NCBI GenBank assembly: GCA_008711135.1
Contig: VUAW01000005.1
Coordinates: 62,001-126,000 of the forward strand
Direction: 5' to 3'
Length of the DNA stretch: 64,000 nucleotides
Origin: Rhodobacteraceae bacterium LNNU 3342
Lineage (GTDB): Bacteria; Pseudomonadota; Alphaproteobacteria; Rhodobacterales; Rhodobacteraceae
In this document: in pieces, positions 1 through 8,768 of the stretch
Position numbering within the stretch: position 1 is the stretch's first letter
How the letters are laid out: each line of letters opens with the position of its first letter
Notes under the pieces: model-generated
Database searches by the model: none
What the model saw: only the letters and a program-made list of their open reading frames with translations
Told to the model about the DNA's origin: nothing
Translations under genes and position numbers: made by a program

Positions 1-933
1 ACCCAGTGGAGCGAAGAGGCCCTGAAGGGCGGCGAGATGAACGGCGTCCTGAACGGCATGCCGATCTCGGAAACCGGCCGGGTGTTCCTGTTCAACAAGA
101 CCACCTTTGAAAAGGCTGGGCTGGAAGTTCCCACCACCTGGGAAGAGGTGATCGCCGCAGCTCCGGTGTTCAAGGAAAAGCTGGGTGACGGCTACTACCC
201 GCTGGAAGTCGTGACGCTGAACGCCATCCTCGTCGTCTCGCTTGTGACGACGCAGGCGACCGGCAAGGACATGATCGACCCGGAAACCACCACAGTCGCC
301 TGGACGCCCGAAGAACTGGCCGAAGGCATCCGCTTCTACGAACATCTCGTGGAAACCGGCACGATCCGCCCCTGGCGCGCCGCGGCGGGTGAAGGCAACG
401 TCGAACTGTTCGAGGTGCGTACCTGGGCCGATGGCCGCATCGCCGGCACCTATGAGTGGGACTCGACCTATCAGAAATACGCGGATCCGCTCGACGAAGG
501 GCAGGAACTGGTGCCCGTCCCGATGCTGACGATCGAGAATGCGGTGACGCAGGGTGTCTATCGCAAGCCGTCGATGCTGTTCGCGATCTCCAAGAACTCG
601 CAGAACCCCGAGGCTGCCGCGCAGATCATCAACTGCCTGCTGAACGAGCCGGAAGGGATCGACATCCTCAAGGACTCGCGCGGGATCCCGTCGAGCACCG
701 TCGCGCTGGAACGCCTGATGGAGCAGGAGGTCATCGACCCGACGCTTCTGGCCGCGAACGAGATCGTGACTCAGGGCGAAGGGCCGCTCGTCTCGCCCTA
801 CAACGAACATCCGCGCGTGCGCAGCGTGTTCGGCGACAACCTTGAAGGCGTGGCCTACGGCATGCTGTCGGCCGAAGAAGCCGCGGAAGAGATCATCAAC
901 GGGGTCAACAGCGCCCTGCGCAGCTTCCGCTAA
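1..933 (+). CDS. ABC sugar transporter substrate-binding protein (3' part only)
   Basis: The reading frame is open from base 1, so the start and signal peptide lie outside the window; about 310 C-terminal residues are present. The sequence has the look of a family 1 extracellular solute-binding protein: a hinge segment with FNKTTFEKAGLEVPTTWEE near residue 32, a later MLFAISKNSQNPEAAAQ segment and a conserved C-terminal helix. These periplasmic proteins deliver sugars to an ABC importer. A strong terminator follows, then pectin hydrolase genes, so pectin-derived oligosaccharides (TogB-like role) are a reasonable inferred substrate. The permease genes would have to be upstream of the window. 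Confidence 0.85.
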   Translation, partial: TQWSEEALKGGEMNGVLNGMPISETGRVFLFNKTTFEKAGLEVPTTWEEVIAAAPVFKEKLGDGYYPLEVVTLNAILVVSLVTTQATGKDMIDPETTTVAWTPEELAEGIRFYEHLVETGTIRPWRAAAGEGNVELFEVRTWADGRIAGTYEWDSTYQKYADPLDEGQELVPVPMLTIENAVTQGVYRKPSMLFAISKNSQNPEAAAQIINCLLNEPEGIDILKDSRGIPSSTVALERLMEQEVIDPTLLAANEIVTQGEGPLVSPYNEHPRVRSVFGDNLEGVAYGMLSAEEAAEEIINGVNSALRSFR

Positions 934-941
934 ATGCAATC

Positions 942-970
942 GGCGCGGCCCCTTGTGGCCGCGCCTCTTT
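942..970 (+). terminator. Hairpin terminator after the binding-protein gene
   Basis: A perfect 9-bp stem GGCGCGGCC / GGCCGCGCC (942-950 with 957-965) encloses a 6-nt loop and is followed by TCTTT. It sits directly after the binding-protein stop and just before the GH28 start, so it probably limits read-through into the hydrolase genes. Confidence 0.7.
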
Positions 971-983
971 GACGGATGACGGA

Positions 984-2453
984 ATGGAACCGCTTCTTCC
1001 CGTGGCGCTCTCGCCGCGATCGATCGCGCTTTGCCTGCCGGAACCTGGCGCCCTTTATTACCTTGACCAGCCACGGCGCTGGCAACTGACGGGACCCGAA
1101 ACGCGGGAAGGCGAAACCCGGACCGTCGTGACCTGCTGGCACGACCTTCACCCAGGCAGCGCTTACCGCCTGACAGTTGAAGGCTTCGCCCCCCATGATT
1201 TCTTCACGCCCCCCTGCCCGCAAGAGGTCGTTCTGAACGATCCCGCGCAGGCCCAGGCGCTGATCGACGCGCTGCCCGAAGGCGGCATGCTTGTGGTCCC
1301 GCCGGGCCGATGGGTAGTCGCGCCCCTGATGCTGCGCAGTGACATGGTGCTTTATCTGTCCGAAGGCGCGGAACTTGCCGCCCCCGACCGGCGCGAGGAT
1401 TATCCGATCCTTCCGGTTGCCGAAGGCGCGACATGGGAAGGCCTTCCGGAACCTTGTTATCGCGCTGTCCTGACCGCGCGCGGCTGCCGGAACCTCGTCA
1501 TCGCAGGCCTTGGAATCGTCGACGGCGGCGGCAGCCGGGGCGACTGGTGGACCTGGCCCAAGGAAACCCGCGAGGGTGCCCGCCGCCCCCGTCTTCTGCA
1601 CCTTATTGACTGCGAGGATGTGACGGTCATCGGCACCACGCTGCAGAACGCGCCAAGCTGGACGCTGCACCCATGGAAAAGCCGCCGGCTGGTGTTCGCA
1701 GGCCTCTCCATCATCAATCCGCCCGACAGCCCCAATACCGACGGGCTGAACCCCGAAAGCTGCGAGGATGTGCTGATCACCGGCGTCCATTTCACAGTGG
1801 GCGACGACTGCATCGCAATCAAGGCGGGCAAGCGCGCGCCGGGCGTGACGGATCATCTTGCCCCCACCCGCGACATCACGATCAGCCATTGCCTGATGGA
1901 GCGCGGCCACGGCGGCGTCGTCATCGGGTCGGAGATGAGCGGCGGCGTCCACAATGTGACCATCGAGGCCTGCGAGATGATCGGCACCGACCGGGGCCTG
2001 CGTATCAAGACCCGGCGCGGCCGCGGCGGCGCGGTCAGCGGCATCCGGATGCGCCGCGTACGGATGCATGAGGTAGACACCGTGCTGGCGGTGAATGCCC
2101 ATTACTTCTGCGACCCGGACGGGCATGAGCATTGGGTCCAGTCGCGCGTGCCAGCGCCGGTGACTGAAACCACGCCCTGCATCTCTGATATCCAGCTGGA
2201 GGATGTGACCGCCACGGGCATCCGACTTGCCTTTGCCGCGCTGCTTGGCCTGCCGGAGTCGCCAGTGCGCGGCCTGTCGATCCTGCGGTCTAGCGTGGCT
2301 TTTGACCCGGATGCCGCACCCGGCGTGCCGCTGATGGCAGAGGGGCTGCGGCCGGTCCGCGGCGCCGGGCTGCTGACGGAACATTGTGAAATTCTCAACG
2401 CCCCCGCGCTGGAACGCGGGACCCTGACCTCAGAGGAAATGTTGCCATGCTGA
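984..2453 (+). CDS. GH28 polygalacturonase family glycoside hydrolase
   Basis: About 489 residues forming a right-handed beta-helix. The four GH28 signatures are all present: NTDG, the catalytic GDD in FTVGDDCIAIK, the RGHGG histidine motif, and RIK in LRIKTRRGRGG. These enzymes hydrolyse alpha-1,4-galacturonosyl (or rhamnogalacturonan) bonds. There is no signal peptide, so the enzyme should act in the cytoplasm on imported oligomers, probably as an exo-enzyme; this is inference. ATG at 984 is preferred to an in-frame TTG at 969, which lies against the terminator hairpin. The gene overlaps the GH105 gene by 7 bases, implying co-translation. Confidence 0.88.
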   Translation: MEPLLPVALSPRSIALCLPEPGALYYLDQPRRWQLTGPETREGETRTVVTCWHDLHPGSAYRLTVEGFAPHDFFTPPCPQEVVLNDPAQAQALIDALPEGGMLVVPPGRWVVAPLMLRSDMVLYLSEGAELAAPDRREDYPILPVAEGATWEGLPEPCYRAVLTARGCRNLVIAGLGIVDGGGSRGDWWTWPKETREGARRPRLLHLIDCEDVTVIGTTLQNAPSWTLHPWKSRRLVFAGLSIINPPDSPNTDGLNPESCEDVLITGVHFTVGDDCIAIKAGKRAPGVTDHLAPTRDITISHCLMERGHGGVVIGSEMSGGVHNVTIEACEMIGTDRGLRIKTRRGRGGAVSGIRMRRVRMHEVDTVLAVNAHYFCDPDGHEHWVQSRVPAPVTETTPCISDIQLEDVTATGIRLAFAALLGLPESPVRGLSILRSSVAFDPDAAPGVPLMAEGLRPVRGAGLLTEHCEILNAPALERGTLTSEEMLPC

Positions 2454-3532
2454 TGGATTACTTCGACGCCTTCGCCGCGCGTTACCAGCCCTACAAAGGC
2501 GGCACCTGGTGCTATGAGGATGGGTGCATCTACCGCGGCCTGCAACTGCTGCACGAGGCGACGGGCGAGGATCGTTGGCTTGCGCATCTGCTTCGGCTGG
2601 CAACCGCGCAGGTGGCCGAGGACGGCAGCCTGAAGGGTTATGCGATCGACGAATACAACATCGACAACATCCTGTCGGGGCGGGTCCTGTTCTACCTCGC
2701 CGACAAGACGGATGATCCGCGCTGGATGAAGGCGGCCGACCTGCTGGCCCGCCAGCTTTCCACCCACCCGAGGATCGGCGCAGGCGGCTACTGGCACAAG
2801 AAGATCTATCCGCATCAGGTTTGGCTTGACGGGCTGTACATGGCGCTGCCGTTCCAGTTCGAATATGCGCAGCGCCGGGGCGATAGCCGGATGGCTGCCG
2901 ATGCGCTAGATCAGCTTTTCTCGGCGCTGGAGCATACGGATGCCGGCAACGGGCTCTATGTGCATGGCTATGACGAGTCGCGCGCACAGGCTTGGGCAGA
3001 TGATGCCACCGGCCGTTCGCCCGCCTGCTGGGCCCGGGCGCTTGGCTGGCTGGCCATGGCGATGGCGGACCTGATCGCCCTCGCCGGGCCAGAGGCTGAC
3101 ACCACGCTTGTGGCACGGACTGAGACCCTGCTGCGGCGGATCGCCCATCTCCAGATGCCAGACGGCGGCTGGCTGCAGGTCATCGACCAGCCGGACCTGC
3201 CGGGGAACTACACGGAAAGCTCCTCTACTGCGATGTTCGTCTACGCGTTCCTGCGTGTCGTTCGGCTGGGTCTGGCACAGGAGCTTCGGGGCCCTGCCAC
3301 GCGCGGGCTCGACTTCCTGCAGGCGCGTCTTCAACCGCAGGATGGGGTCGTTCAACTGGGAGGCATCTGCCACGTCGCGGGGCTGGGCGGGTTTTCGGAT
3401 GTCTATCGCGATGGCACCCCGGCCTATTACCTGACGGAGAAAATCGTCGCCGACGACTCCAAGGGAACCGGGCCGCTGATGATGGCGGGTGCCGAGGCGG
3501 TTCTCGCCGACCTCGTCCCCGTCCCAGCCTGA
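2447..3532 (+). CDS. GH105 unsaturated rhamnogalacturonyl / galacturonyl hydrolase (YteR-like)
   Basis: A 361-residue (alpha/alpha)6-barrel protein of the usual GH105 length. Family motifs include YPHQVWLDGLYMALPF (the Asp region used as general acid in YteR), GRSPACWARALGW and NYTESSSTAMFVYAFLR. GH105 enzymes hydrate the unsaturated uronate at the non-reducing end of pectin-lyase products, releasing 4,5-unsaturated uronate, which feeds KdgF/KduI/KduD encoded just downstream on the other strand. There is no signal peptide, so it is cytoplasmic. The start lies inside the GH28 gene's last codons and an AGAGGAAA Shine-Dalgarno lies at about 2432. Confidence 0.88.
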   Translation: MLMDYFDAFAARYQPYKGGTWCYEDGCIYRGLQLLHEATGEDRWLAHLLRLATAQVAEDGSLKGYAIDEYNIDNILSGRVLFYLADKTDDPRWMKAADLLARQLSTHPRIGAGGYWHKKIYPHQVWLDGLYMALPFQFEYAQRRGDSRMAADALDQLFSALEHTDAGNGLYVHGYDESRAQAWADDATGRSPACWARALGWLAMAMADLIALAGPEADTTLVARTETLLRRIAHLQMPDGGWLQVIDQPDLPGNYTESSSTAMFVYAFLRVVRLGLAQELRGPATRGLDFLQARLQPQDGVVQLGGICHVAGLGGFSDVYRDGTPAYYLTEKIVADDSKGTGPLMMAGAEAVLADLVPVPA

Positions 3533-3569
3533 GAAACAAGGGCGGAAGCCCCTACCACGACCTGAAGGT

Positions 3570-3595
3570 GCCGCGCCAAATTAGAATGGCGCGGC
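3570..3595 (+). terminator. Perfect inverted repeat after GH105
   Basis: GCCGCGCC and GGCGCGGC flank a 10-nt A/T-rich loop (AAATTAGAAT). It lies 38 bases after the GH105 stop. There is no U-tract, so it could be a terminator stem or an RNA-stabilising structure. Confidence 0.45.
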
Positions 3596-3946
3596 TGCAG
3601 GACCCTCGGCTAAACGTCGGTGAGGGAGGCGGTGGCTACTAATGTTGCCGGCCGGCAGCTTTGGAAACTGGACTATCTTCTGCCGCCATCATTTAGCTGC
3701 TCGAACCCCCAGCTAAAGCTGCAGGGTTTGATGACGATGATGTGCCCGCTTCTGCCCTTGGCAGCACGTCGCCTGAAAACTCTGCACAAACGATAGGGGC
3801 ACCCGCGCCCCTGGTCTTCCGTAGACAAAATTCAGTTCTCTGCACAAGAGGACAGTGGCCAGCGCACATTGACGACGCAACTAGGAAAAGTCAGGCAGCC
3901 CCAGGTCACCGAACCTGAGGCGCCCGGCCCTTCCGGATTCGGACCG
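3596..3946. other. Intergenic region between convergent operons; no gene seen
   Basis: About 350 bases separate the GH28-GH105 unit from kduD, which converges on it. Base use is less GC-rich and less codon-like than the neighbours. A small GGGGC-N6-GCCCC hairpin occurs near 3797-3812. I see no convincing reading frame, tRNA or IS terminal repeat. Confidence 0.5.
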
Positions 3947-4684
3947 CTAGCGGGCGAGCCAGCCGCCGTCGACGTTCAGAACCGCGCCGTTGATGTATTT
4001 CGCCGCACGGGAAGCGAGGAAGACGGCCGTGCCGCCGATGTCCTCGGGCTCCCCCCACCGGCCGGCGGGAATACGGTCAAGGATCGCCTTGTTCCGCTCG
4101 GCATCGGCGCGAAGCGCCTCGGTGTTGTTTGTCGCGATGTAGCCCGGCGCGATGGCATTTACGGTGATGCCACGGGACGCCCATTCGTTGGCCAGGATCT
4201 TCGTAAGTCCCGCCACGCCATGCTTGGACGCCGTATAGGACGGCACGCGGATGCCGCCCTGGAACGACAGCATCGAAGCGATGTTGATGATCGATCCGCC
4301 TGCCCCACGCGCAAAGGCTGCCCGGGCAAAGGCCTGGCACATGAAGAACACCGCCTTGACGTTGACGTCCATCACGGCGTCCCAGTCCTCTTCGGTGAAA
4401 TCCACCGAGTCGGCGCGGCGGATAATGCCGGCGTTGTTCACCAGGATGTCGACGGGAGAGTCGAACGCCCCCGCGCCCGCGAGCGGATCCGACAAGTCGA
4501 GCTTCAGCCCGCTTGCCTGCCCACCCGCGCCTTCGATCTGCGCGATGGTTTCGTCACAGGAAGACCGTCCGGCGCAGATAACCGAGGCGCCTGCCTGCGC
4601 TAGACTGACTGCGATCGCCTGGCCAATGCCGGTGTTGGCCCCGGTCACCAGTGCCGTCTTGCCATTCAGGTCGAAAAGGCTCAC
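3947..4684 (-). CDS. kduD: 2-dehydro-3-deoxy-D-gluconate 5-dehydrogenase
   Basis: A 245-residue classical short-chain dehydrogenase/reductase. TGANTGIG near residue 14 binds the nicotinamide cofactor, NNAG follows strand 4, Ser lies in IINIAS, and YTASKHG supplies the catalytic Tyr and Lys. KduD reduces DKII (2,5-diketo-3-deoxygluconate) to KDG in the breakdown of unsaturated uronates. The specific function is supported by the 4-base overlap with kduI upstream and the adjacent kdgF and uxaC. It ends the kdgF-kduI-kduD run in the direction of transcription. Confidence 0.93.
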   Translation of the reverse strand: MSLFDLNGKTALVTGANTGIGQAIAVSLAQAGASVICAGRSSCDETIAQIEGAGGQASGLKLDLSDPLAGAGAFDSPVDILVNNAGIIRRADSVDFTEEDWDAVMDVNVKAVFFMCQAFARAAFARGAGGSIINIASMLSFQGGIRVPSYTASKHGVAGLTKILANEWASRGITVNAIAPGYIATNNTEALRADAERNKAILDRIPAGRWGEPEDIGGTAVFLASRAAKYINGAVLNVDGGWLAR

Positions 4685-5502
4685 CGCAGATCCCCCATCG
4701 CGACCATCTCGACGTCACGGTAATCCACGTTGTCGCCCGCCATCGCCCAGATGAAGGTGTAGTTCGAGGTGCCGGCGCCGCTGTGGATCGACCACGGCGG
4801 GGAAATCGCGCCCTCTTCGTTCTTGACCACCAGGTGGCGGGTTTCATCAGGGCGGCCCATGAAGTGCATGACGCGGGCGTCTTCGGGCAGGTCGACGTAA
4901 AGATACGCTTCCATCCGCCGATCATGCAGGTGCGCCGGCATCGTGTTCCACACCGAACCAGGAGCAAGCTTGGTCATCCCCACCACCAGCTGGCAGGACT
5001 TCATGACGTCCGGGTGGATGAACTGGTAGATCACCCGTTCGTTCGAGGTTTCGATCGAGCCAAGCTCGACCGTCGCGGCCTCGTCGATCTTGACCAGCCG
5101 CGAGGGATAAGTCTGATGCGCCGGGGCCGAAAGGATGTAGAAACGGCCCTCGCCCGAAAAGGTCACCGGCCCCACGCCCATGCCAAGGTAAAGCATGTCG
5201 CCGCGGCCCATCTCATATTCCGCGTCCGCAGTAACTGTGCCAGCATCGCCGATGTTGACGATCACCATCTCGCGCCGGTCAAGGATCGTCGGGGTGCCAG
5301 CTTCGGCAACCTTGTCCAGCGTCAGGCTGCCGGCACCCGGCACCGCACCGCCCACGATCATGCGGTCGTAATGGGTGTAGATCAGCCGGATCTCCCCGTC
5401 CTGGAACAGACCGCCAACGTGGAAATGTTTGCGCAGCGCTTCGGTGTCCATGCCCTTGGCGGTGGCGGGATCAATGGCGTGGCGGGTTTCGACAGTCAGC
5501 AT
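4681..5502 (-). CDS. kduI: 5-dehydro-4-deoxy-D-glucuronate isomerase
   Basis: A 273-residue cupin isomerase of normal family length. The zinc ligands are visible in AHLHDRRMEAYLY (two His and a Glu) with a further His in PWSIHSGAG. KduI converts 4-deoxy-5-threo-hexosulose uronate (DKI) to DKII, the substrate of KduD, whose start overlaps this gene's stop by 4 bases. AGGACTG just upstream of the ATG fits a ribosome site. Confidence 0.95.
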   Translation of the reverse strand: MLTVETRHAIDPATAKGMDTEALRKHFHVGGLFQDGEIRLIYTHYDRMIVGGAVPGAGSLTLDKVAEAGTPTILDRREMVIVNIGDAGTVTADAEYEMGRGDMLYLGMGVGPVTFSGEGRFYILSAPAHQTYPSRLVKIDEAATVELGSIETSNERVIYQFIHPDVMKSCQLVVGMTKLAPGSVWNTMPAHLHDRRMEAYLYVDLPEDARVMHFMGRPDETRHLVVKNEEGAISPPWSIHSGAGTSNYTFIWAMAGDNVDYRDVEMVAMGDLR

Positions 5503-5514
5503 CGGTCAGTCCTT

Positions 5515-5823
5515 TCAGAGAAAATCGTCGCGGCGAGGGGTGAAGGTGTCAATCAGCACCCCATCCTCGAGCGCGCGGCAGCCGTGCCGCACCCCCGACG
5601 GAATTACAAAGCTGTCCCCGGGCCCGACCTCGAAGTCGCGCCCGTCGACGGTGAAGGCAAAGCGCCCAGATTGCACATAGGTCGCCTGTACATGCGGATG
5701 GTCGTGCAGCGCGCCCTCGCCCCCCGCCTGGAAGCGGAAGGCCACGACCATCAGGTCCGGGCTGTCAGCCAGCACCTGACGGGTGGCGCCGGGGCCAGAG
5801 GGTACTTCGGGATAGGTGGTCAT
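5515..5823 (-). CDS. kdgF: Single-domain cupin, pectin degradation protein
   Basis: A 102-residue cupin with the metal-binding pattern ALHDHPHVQATYV...GRFAF followed by FVIPSGVRHGC. KdgF-type cupins speed the conversion of 4,5-unsaturated galacturonate to the linear ketone DKI. Size, motif and position between kduI and the TRAP genes match that role. The gene lies 12 bases upstream of kduI and would be translated just before it. Small cupins are diverse, so the symbol rests partly on context. Confidence 0.82.
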   Translation of the reverse strand: MTTYPEVPSGPGATRQVLADSPDLMVVAFRFQAGGEGALHDHPHVQATYVQSGRFAFTVDGRDFEVGPGDSFVIPSGVRHGCRALEDGVLIDTFTPRRDDFL

Positions 5824-5832
5824 GGGGCTACC

Positions 5833-7113
5833 TCAGCGGAACAGGGCCGGCAGCCACAGGGACAGGCCGGGAATGTAGGTGACGAGCATCAGCGTAAGAA
5901 AGGCTGCGCCGTAGAACGGCCAGATCGTGCGCATCGCCTGCCAGATGCTGATGCGGCCGACGGCACAGCCGACGAACAGCACCGCACCGACAGGGGGCGT
6001 GCAAAGGCCGATGCCCAGGTTGAGGATCAGGATGACCCCGAAATGCACCGGATCGACGCCGAAGGCGGTGGCAACCGGCAGAAAGATCGGCGTGGTGATC
6101 ACGATCAGCGGCGACATGTCCATGAAGGTGCCCAGCACCAGCAGGATCAGGTTCATCAGGAGCAGGATCACCAGCGGGTTGGATGACACGTTCTGCAGCA
6201 TCTCGACCAGCTGGGTTGGCACACGCAGATAGGCCAGCAGCCAGCCAAAGCAGGCAGCGGTTCCGATCACCAGCAGCACCATTGCGGTAGTGCGGACGGC
6301 GCCCTTGGTGGCCTCCACGAATTCAGCCCAAGGCAGGCTGCGGTAGACCAGCGCGGTGATCAGCAGGGCATAGACGACGGCGACGTTGCTGCTTTCAGAG
6401 GCGGTGAATATCCCCGAGCGCACGCCGCCGAAGATAATCGCGATGAGGATCAGGCCCGGCAGGGCGGAGACGAACAGCGTGCCCAACATACGCAGGCCGG
6501 GGAACGGCTCGGTCGGATAGCCCTTCTTGCGGGCCACCCACCAGGCAGCGCACATCAGCGAAAAAGCCAGCAGCAGGCCTGGAACGATGCCGGCCGTAAA
6601 GAGGTCAGCTATCGACAAGCGGCCGCCTGCGGCAATCGAATAGATAATCATGTTGTGGCTGGGCGGGACCATCAGCGCGATGATGGAGCTGACAACAGTA
6701 ATGTTTACGGCGTAATCAACATCGTAGCCACTCTTCTTCATCTGCGGCACCATCAGCCCGCCAACGGCGCTGGCATCCGCGGCCGCCGATCCCGACACGC
6801 CGCCGAACATCAGCGATGCGATGATATTGACCTGTCCCAGCCCGCCGCGCATGTGCCCGACCATTGCACCGGCCAGCGCCACAAGCCGCCTTGCGATGTC
6901 GCCCCTGACCATCAGGTCGCCAGCGAAGATGAAGAAGGGGATCGCCATCAGCGCAAAGACCGAGATGCCGCTGTTCAGCCGCTGGAACACGACCACCGGC
7001 GGCAGCCCCAGGTAAACCACGGTCGCAAAGCTGGCTGCACCCAAGCAGAAGGCAACCGGTGTGCCGATCAGCAAGAGCCCGACAAAGCTGCCGAAAAGAA
7101 TCCAGTATTCCAT
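5833..7113 (-). CDS. TRAP transporter large permease (DctM type)
   Basis: A 426-residue, very hydrophobic protein with about 12 predicted membrane helices. Typical DctM segments include MFGGVSGSAAADASAVGG, MVPPSHNMIIYSIAAGG and GIGLCTPPVGAVLFVG. It is the ion-coupled transport subunit of a tripartite ATP-independent periplasmic system. It lies 4 bases after the small permease gene and next to uxaC, kduI and kduD, so the likely substrate is galacturonate or another hexuronate, as in the GaaPQM system of Agrobacterium; that assignment is inference. Confidence 0.92.
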   Translation of the reverse strand: MEYWILFGSFVGLLLIGTPVAFCLGAASFATVVYLGLPPVVVFQRLNSGISVFALMAIPFFIFAGDLMVRGDIARRLVALAGAMVGHMRGGLGQVNIIASLMFGGVSGSAAADASAVGGLMVPQMKKSGYDVDYAVNITVVSSIIALMVPPSHNMIIYSIAAGGRLSIADLFTAGIVPGLLLAFSLMCAAWWVARKKGYPTEPFPGLRMLGTLFVSALPGLILIAIIFGGVRSGIFTASESSNVAVVYALLITALVYRSLPWAEFVEATKGAVRTTAMVLLVIGTAACFGWLLAYLRVPTQLVEMLQNVSSNPLVILLLMNLILLVLGTFMDMSPLIVITTPIFLPVATAFGVDPVHFGVILILNLGIGLCTPPVGAVLFVGCAVGRISIWQAMRTIWPFYGAAFLTLMLVTYIPGLSLWLPALFR

Positions 7114-7117
7114 CGGC

Positions 7118-7720
7118 TCACTCCTCGCCGGTGCGCGGTTTGCGCGACTTGATCACGTCCTCGGCCTGATCGCCTTTGGCTAGGCCGTCCACCTCGGCAT
7201 CAGCGGCATCATCCATATCGCCGAACCGCATCGTGCGCAGCCCTGCCGCCCGGCGCAGGATGCGCTCGATCGAGAACAGGATCAGCAGTATGCCTCCACC
7301 GATAAGCGGCGCAAAATCCCACAGACGCGAAATCCCCAAGCCCGGGATTACGCCGGTGGAGGCGCGCGCCGCGAGTTGCCAGCCGAACCACACCATTCCG
7401 GCACCGAAGGCAGTCACGACCAGATCAGAAATCGTATAAAGCCAGGGACGCCAGCTGTCGGGCACAACCATCAGCCCGACGTCGAAGGACAGGTGGTAAC
7501 CTTCCTTCACACCCACAGCCGCGCCGATGAAGATGAACCAGCCCATCAGCATCACCGCCGCCGGTTCCGCCCAGAACAGGCTGGAGCCGATGACATAGCG
7601 GTAGAATACTTGGGCAAAGACAAAGGCGGTCATCAGGACCAGCCCAGTCCCTGCCAGCCACAGCCCCGCCTGCGCCACCGCGCCGGTTGCTCTTGCCAAC
7701 CTAATCAATGCGTTACGCAT
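7118..7720 (-). CDS. TRAP transporter small permease (DctQ type)
   Basis: A 200-residue protein with four membrane helices and the typical FVFAQVFYRYVIGSSLFWAEPAAVMLMGW segment in its first third (a long motif spanning residues 33 to 62). It bridges the binding protein and the DctM subunit. The C-terminal 40 residues are charged and cytosolic-looking, longer than in many DctQ proteins. It follows the binding-protein gene after a hairpin terminator, which should reduce its expression relative to the binding protein. Confidence 0.9.
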   Translation of the reverse strand: MRNALIRLARATGAVAQAGLWLAGTGLVLMTAFVFAQVFYRYVIGSSLFWAEPAAVMLMGWFIFIGAAVGVKEGYHLSFDVGLMVVPDSWRPWLYTISDLVVTAFGAGMVWFGWQLAARASTGVIPGLGISRLWDFAPLIGGGILLILFSIERILRRAAGLRTMRFGDMDDAADAEVDGLAKGDQAEDVIKSRKPRTGEE

Positions 7721-7732
7721 TCCGGTCCCCGG

Positions 7733-7767
7733 AAAAGAAAAGGCCGCCCGCGATATCGCGGACGGCC
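7733..7767 (-). terminator. Attenuating terminator between TRAP binding protein and permeases
   Basis: On the minus strand a long, almost perfect stem (GGCCG...CGGCC around the CCGCGATATCGCGG palindrome, 7742-7767) is followed by TTTTCTTTTC. It begins 8 bases after the binding-protein stop. This is a canonical intrinsic terminator and would give more binding protein than permease. Confidence 0.82.
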
Positions 7768-7774
7768 GGTTAGA

Positions 7775-8746
7775 TCACTCAGTCGCCCGAATACGCTCGA
7801 CCAGGTCCTGAGCCTCAGGGCTGGTGGCGTATTTCTCGTAGACCGGGGCCATTGCGTCGATGAACGGCTGCTTGTCGATCTCGCGCACGATCTCGGCGCC
7901 CGCGGCGATCACGTTCTGCTCGGACTCCTGCTCCTGCTCGGCCCACAGCTGGCGCTGCGTAGCGGACGAGTTCCGGCCGGCTTCTTTCAGGATCTGCTGA
8001 TCTTCAGGTGACAGCTTGTCCCACGTGACTTTCGAGATGGCCACCAGTTCCGGGACCATCAGATGTTCGTCCAGGGTGAAGTACTTGGCCACTTCGGCAT
8101 GGCCCGAGCTGTCATAGCTGGGGAAGTTGTTTTCAGCCCCGTCGATCACGCCCGTCTGGATCGCGGAATAGACCTCACCATAGGGCATTGGCGTTGCGGT
8201 CGCACCCAGTGCGGCCATCATGTCCACGAAGACGTCGTTCTGGATGACCCGTATCTTCAGGCCGGCAAGGTCCTCGATCGAGTTGATCGGCCGCTGCGAG
8301 TTGTAGAAGCTGCGCGCGCCACCGTCATAATAGCCCAGCACGACCAGGTCGCGTTCTTCGAACGCCGCACCGAGTTCTTCGCCGATCGGGCCGTCCATGA
8401 CGGCATGCATATGCTCGACCGAACGGAACAGGTACGGCAGCGAGAAGGTCTGCGTCACCGGCACAATGTCGTTGAACGTGCCAAAGGACGCACGGACCAT
8501 GTCGATCACGCCGAACTGAGTCTGTTCGATGGTATCGCGTTCCTCACCCAGCTGCGACGAGGGAAACACCTCGATGCAAATGCGGCCGTCAGTTTTTTCC
8601 AGGACTTCGGCAGCCATGGCCTTGACGCCCTCGACGGTCGGATACCCGTCCGGATGGGTATCGGAGGAGCGGAGCGTGATTTCACAGGCGCCGGCAAAGC
8701 TCGCCGAGGCCAGCAATGCCGCGATGGTGGTGGTCAGGAACTTCAT
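7775..8746 (-). CDS. TRAP transporter substrate-binding protein (DctP type)
   Basis: A 323-residue exported protein. The start at 8746 gives [20 protein letters not shown] as a signal peptide and is preceded by GGGAGGA; an upstream in-frame start at 8812 would bury this peptide. DctP features include ELYPSSQLG-like [13 protein letters not shown], the ligand-gripping Arg in [11 protein letters not shown] and [17 protein letters not shown]. It captures the organic acid in the periplasm. Placement between uxaC and the permeases argues for a hexuronate ligand. Confidence 0.92.
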   Translation of the reverse strand: MKFLTTTIAALLASASFAGACEITLRSSDTHPDGYPTVEGVKAMAAEVLEKTDGRICIEVFPSSQLGEERDTIEQTQFGVIDMVRASFGTFNDIVPVTQTFSLPYLFRSVEHMHAVMDGPIGEELGAAFEERDLVVLGYYDGGARSFYNSQRPINSIEDLAGLKIRVIQNDVFVDMMAALGATATPMPYGEVYSAIQTGVIDGAENNFPSYDSSGHAEVAKYFTLDEHLMVPELVAISKVTWDKLSPEDQQILKEAGRNSSATQRQLWAEQEQESEQNVIAAGAEIVREIDKQPFIDAMAPVYEKYATSPEAQDLVERIRATE

Positions 8747-8768
8747 TTTATCCTCCCAAATATGAAGC

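Noticed and set aside
930-2384. 484-codon minus-strand frame opposite GH28
   Set aside because: It is antisense to a gene with all four GH28 active-site motifs, and its His/Arg/Ala-rich product matches no family.
3596-3946. Possible mobile-element remnant after GH105
   Set aside because: Composition differs from flanking genes, but no terminal repeats, target duplication or transposase fragments could be recognised.
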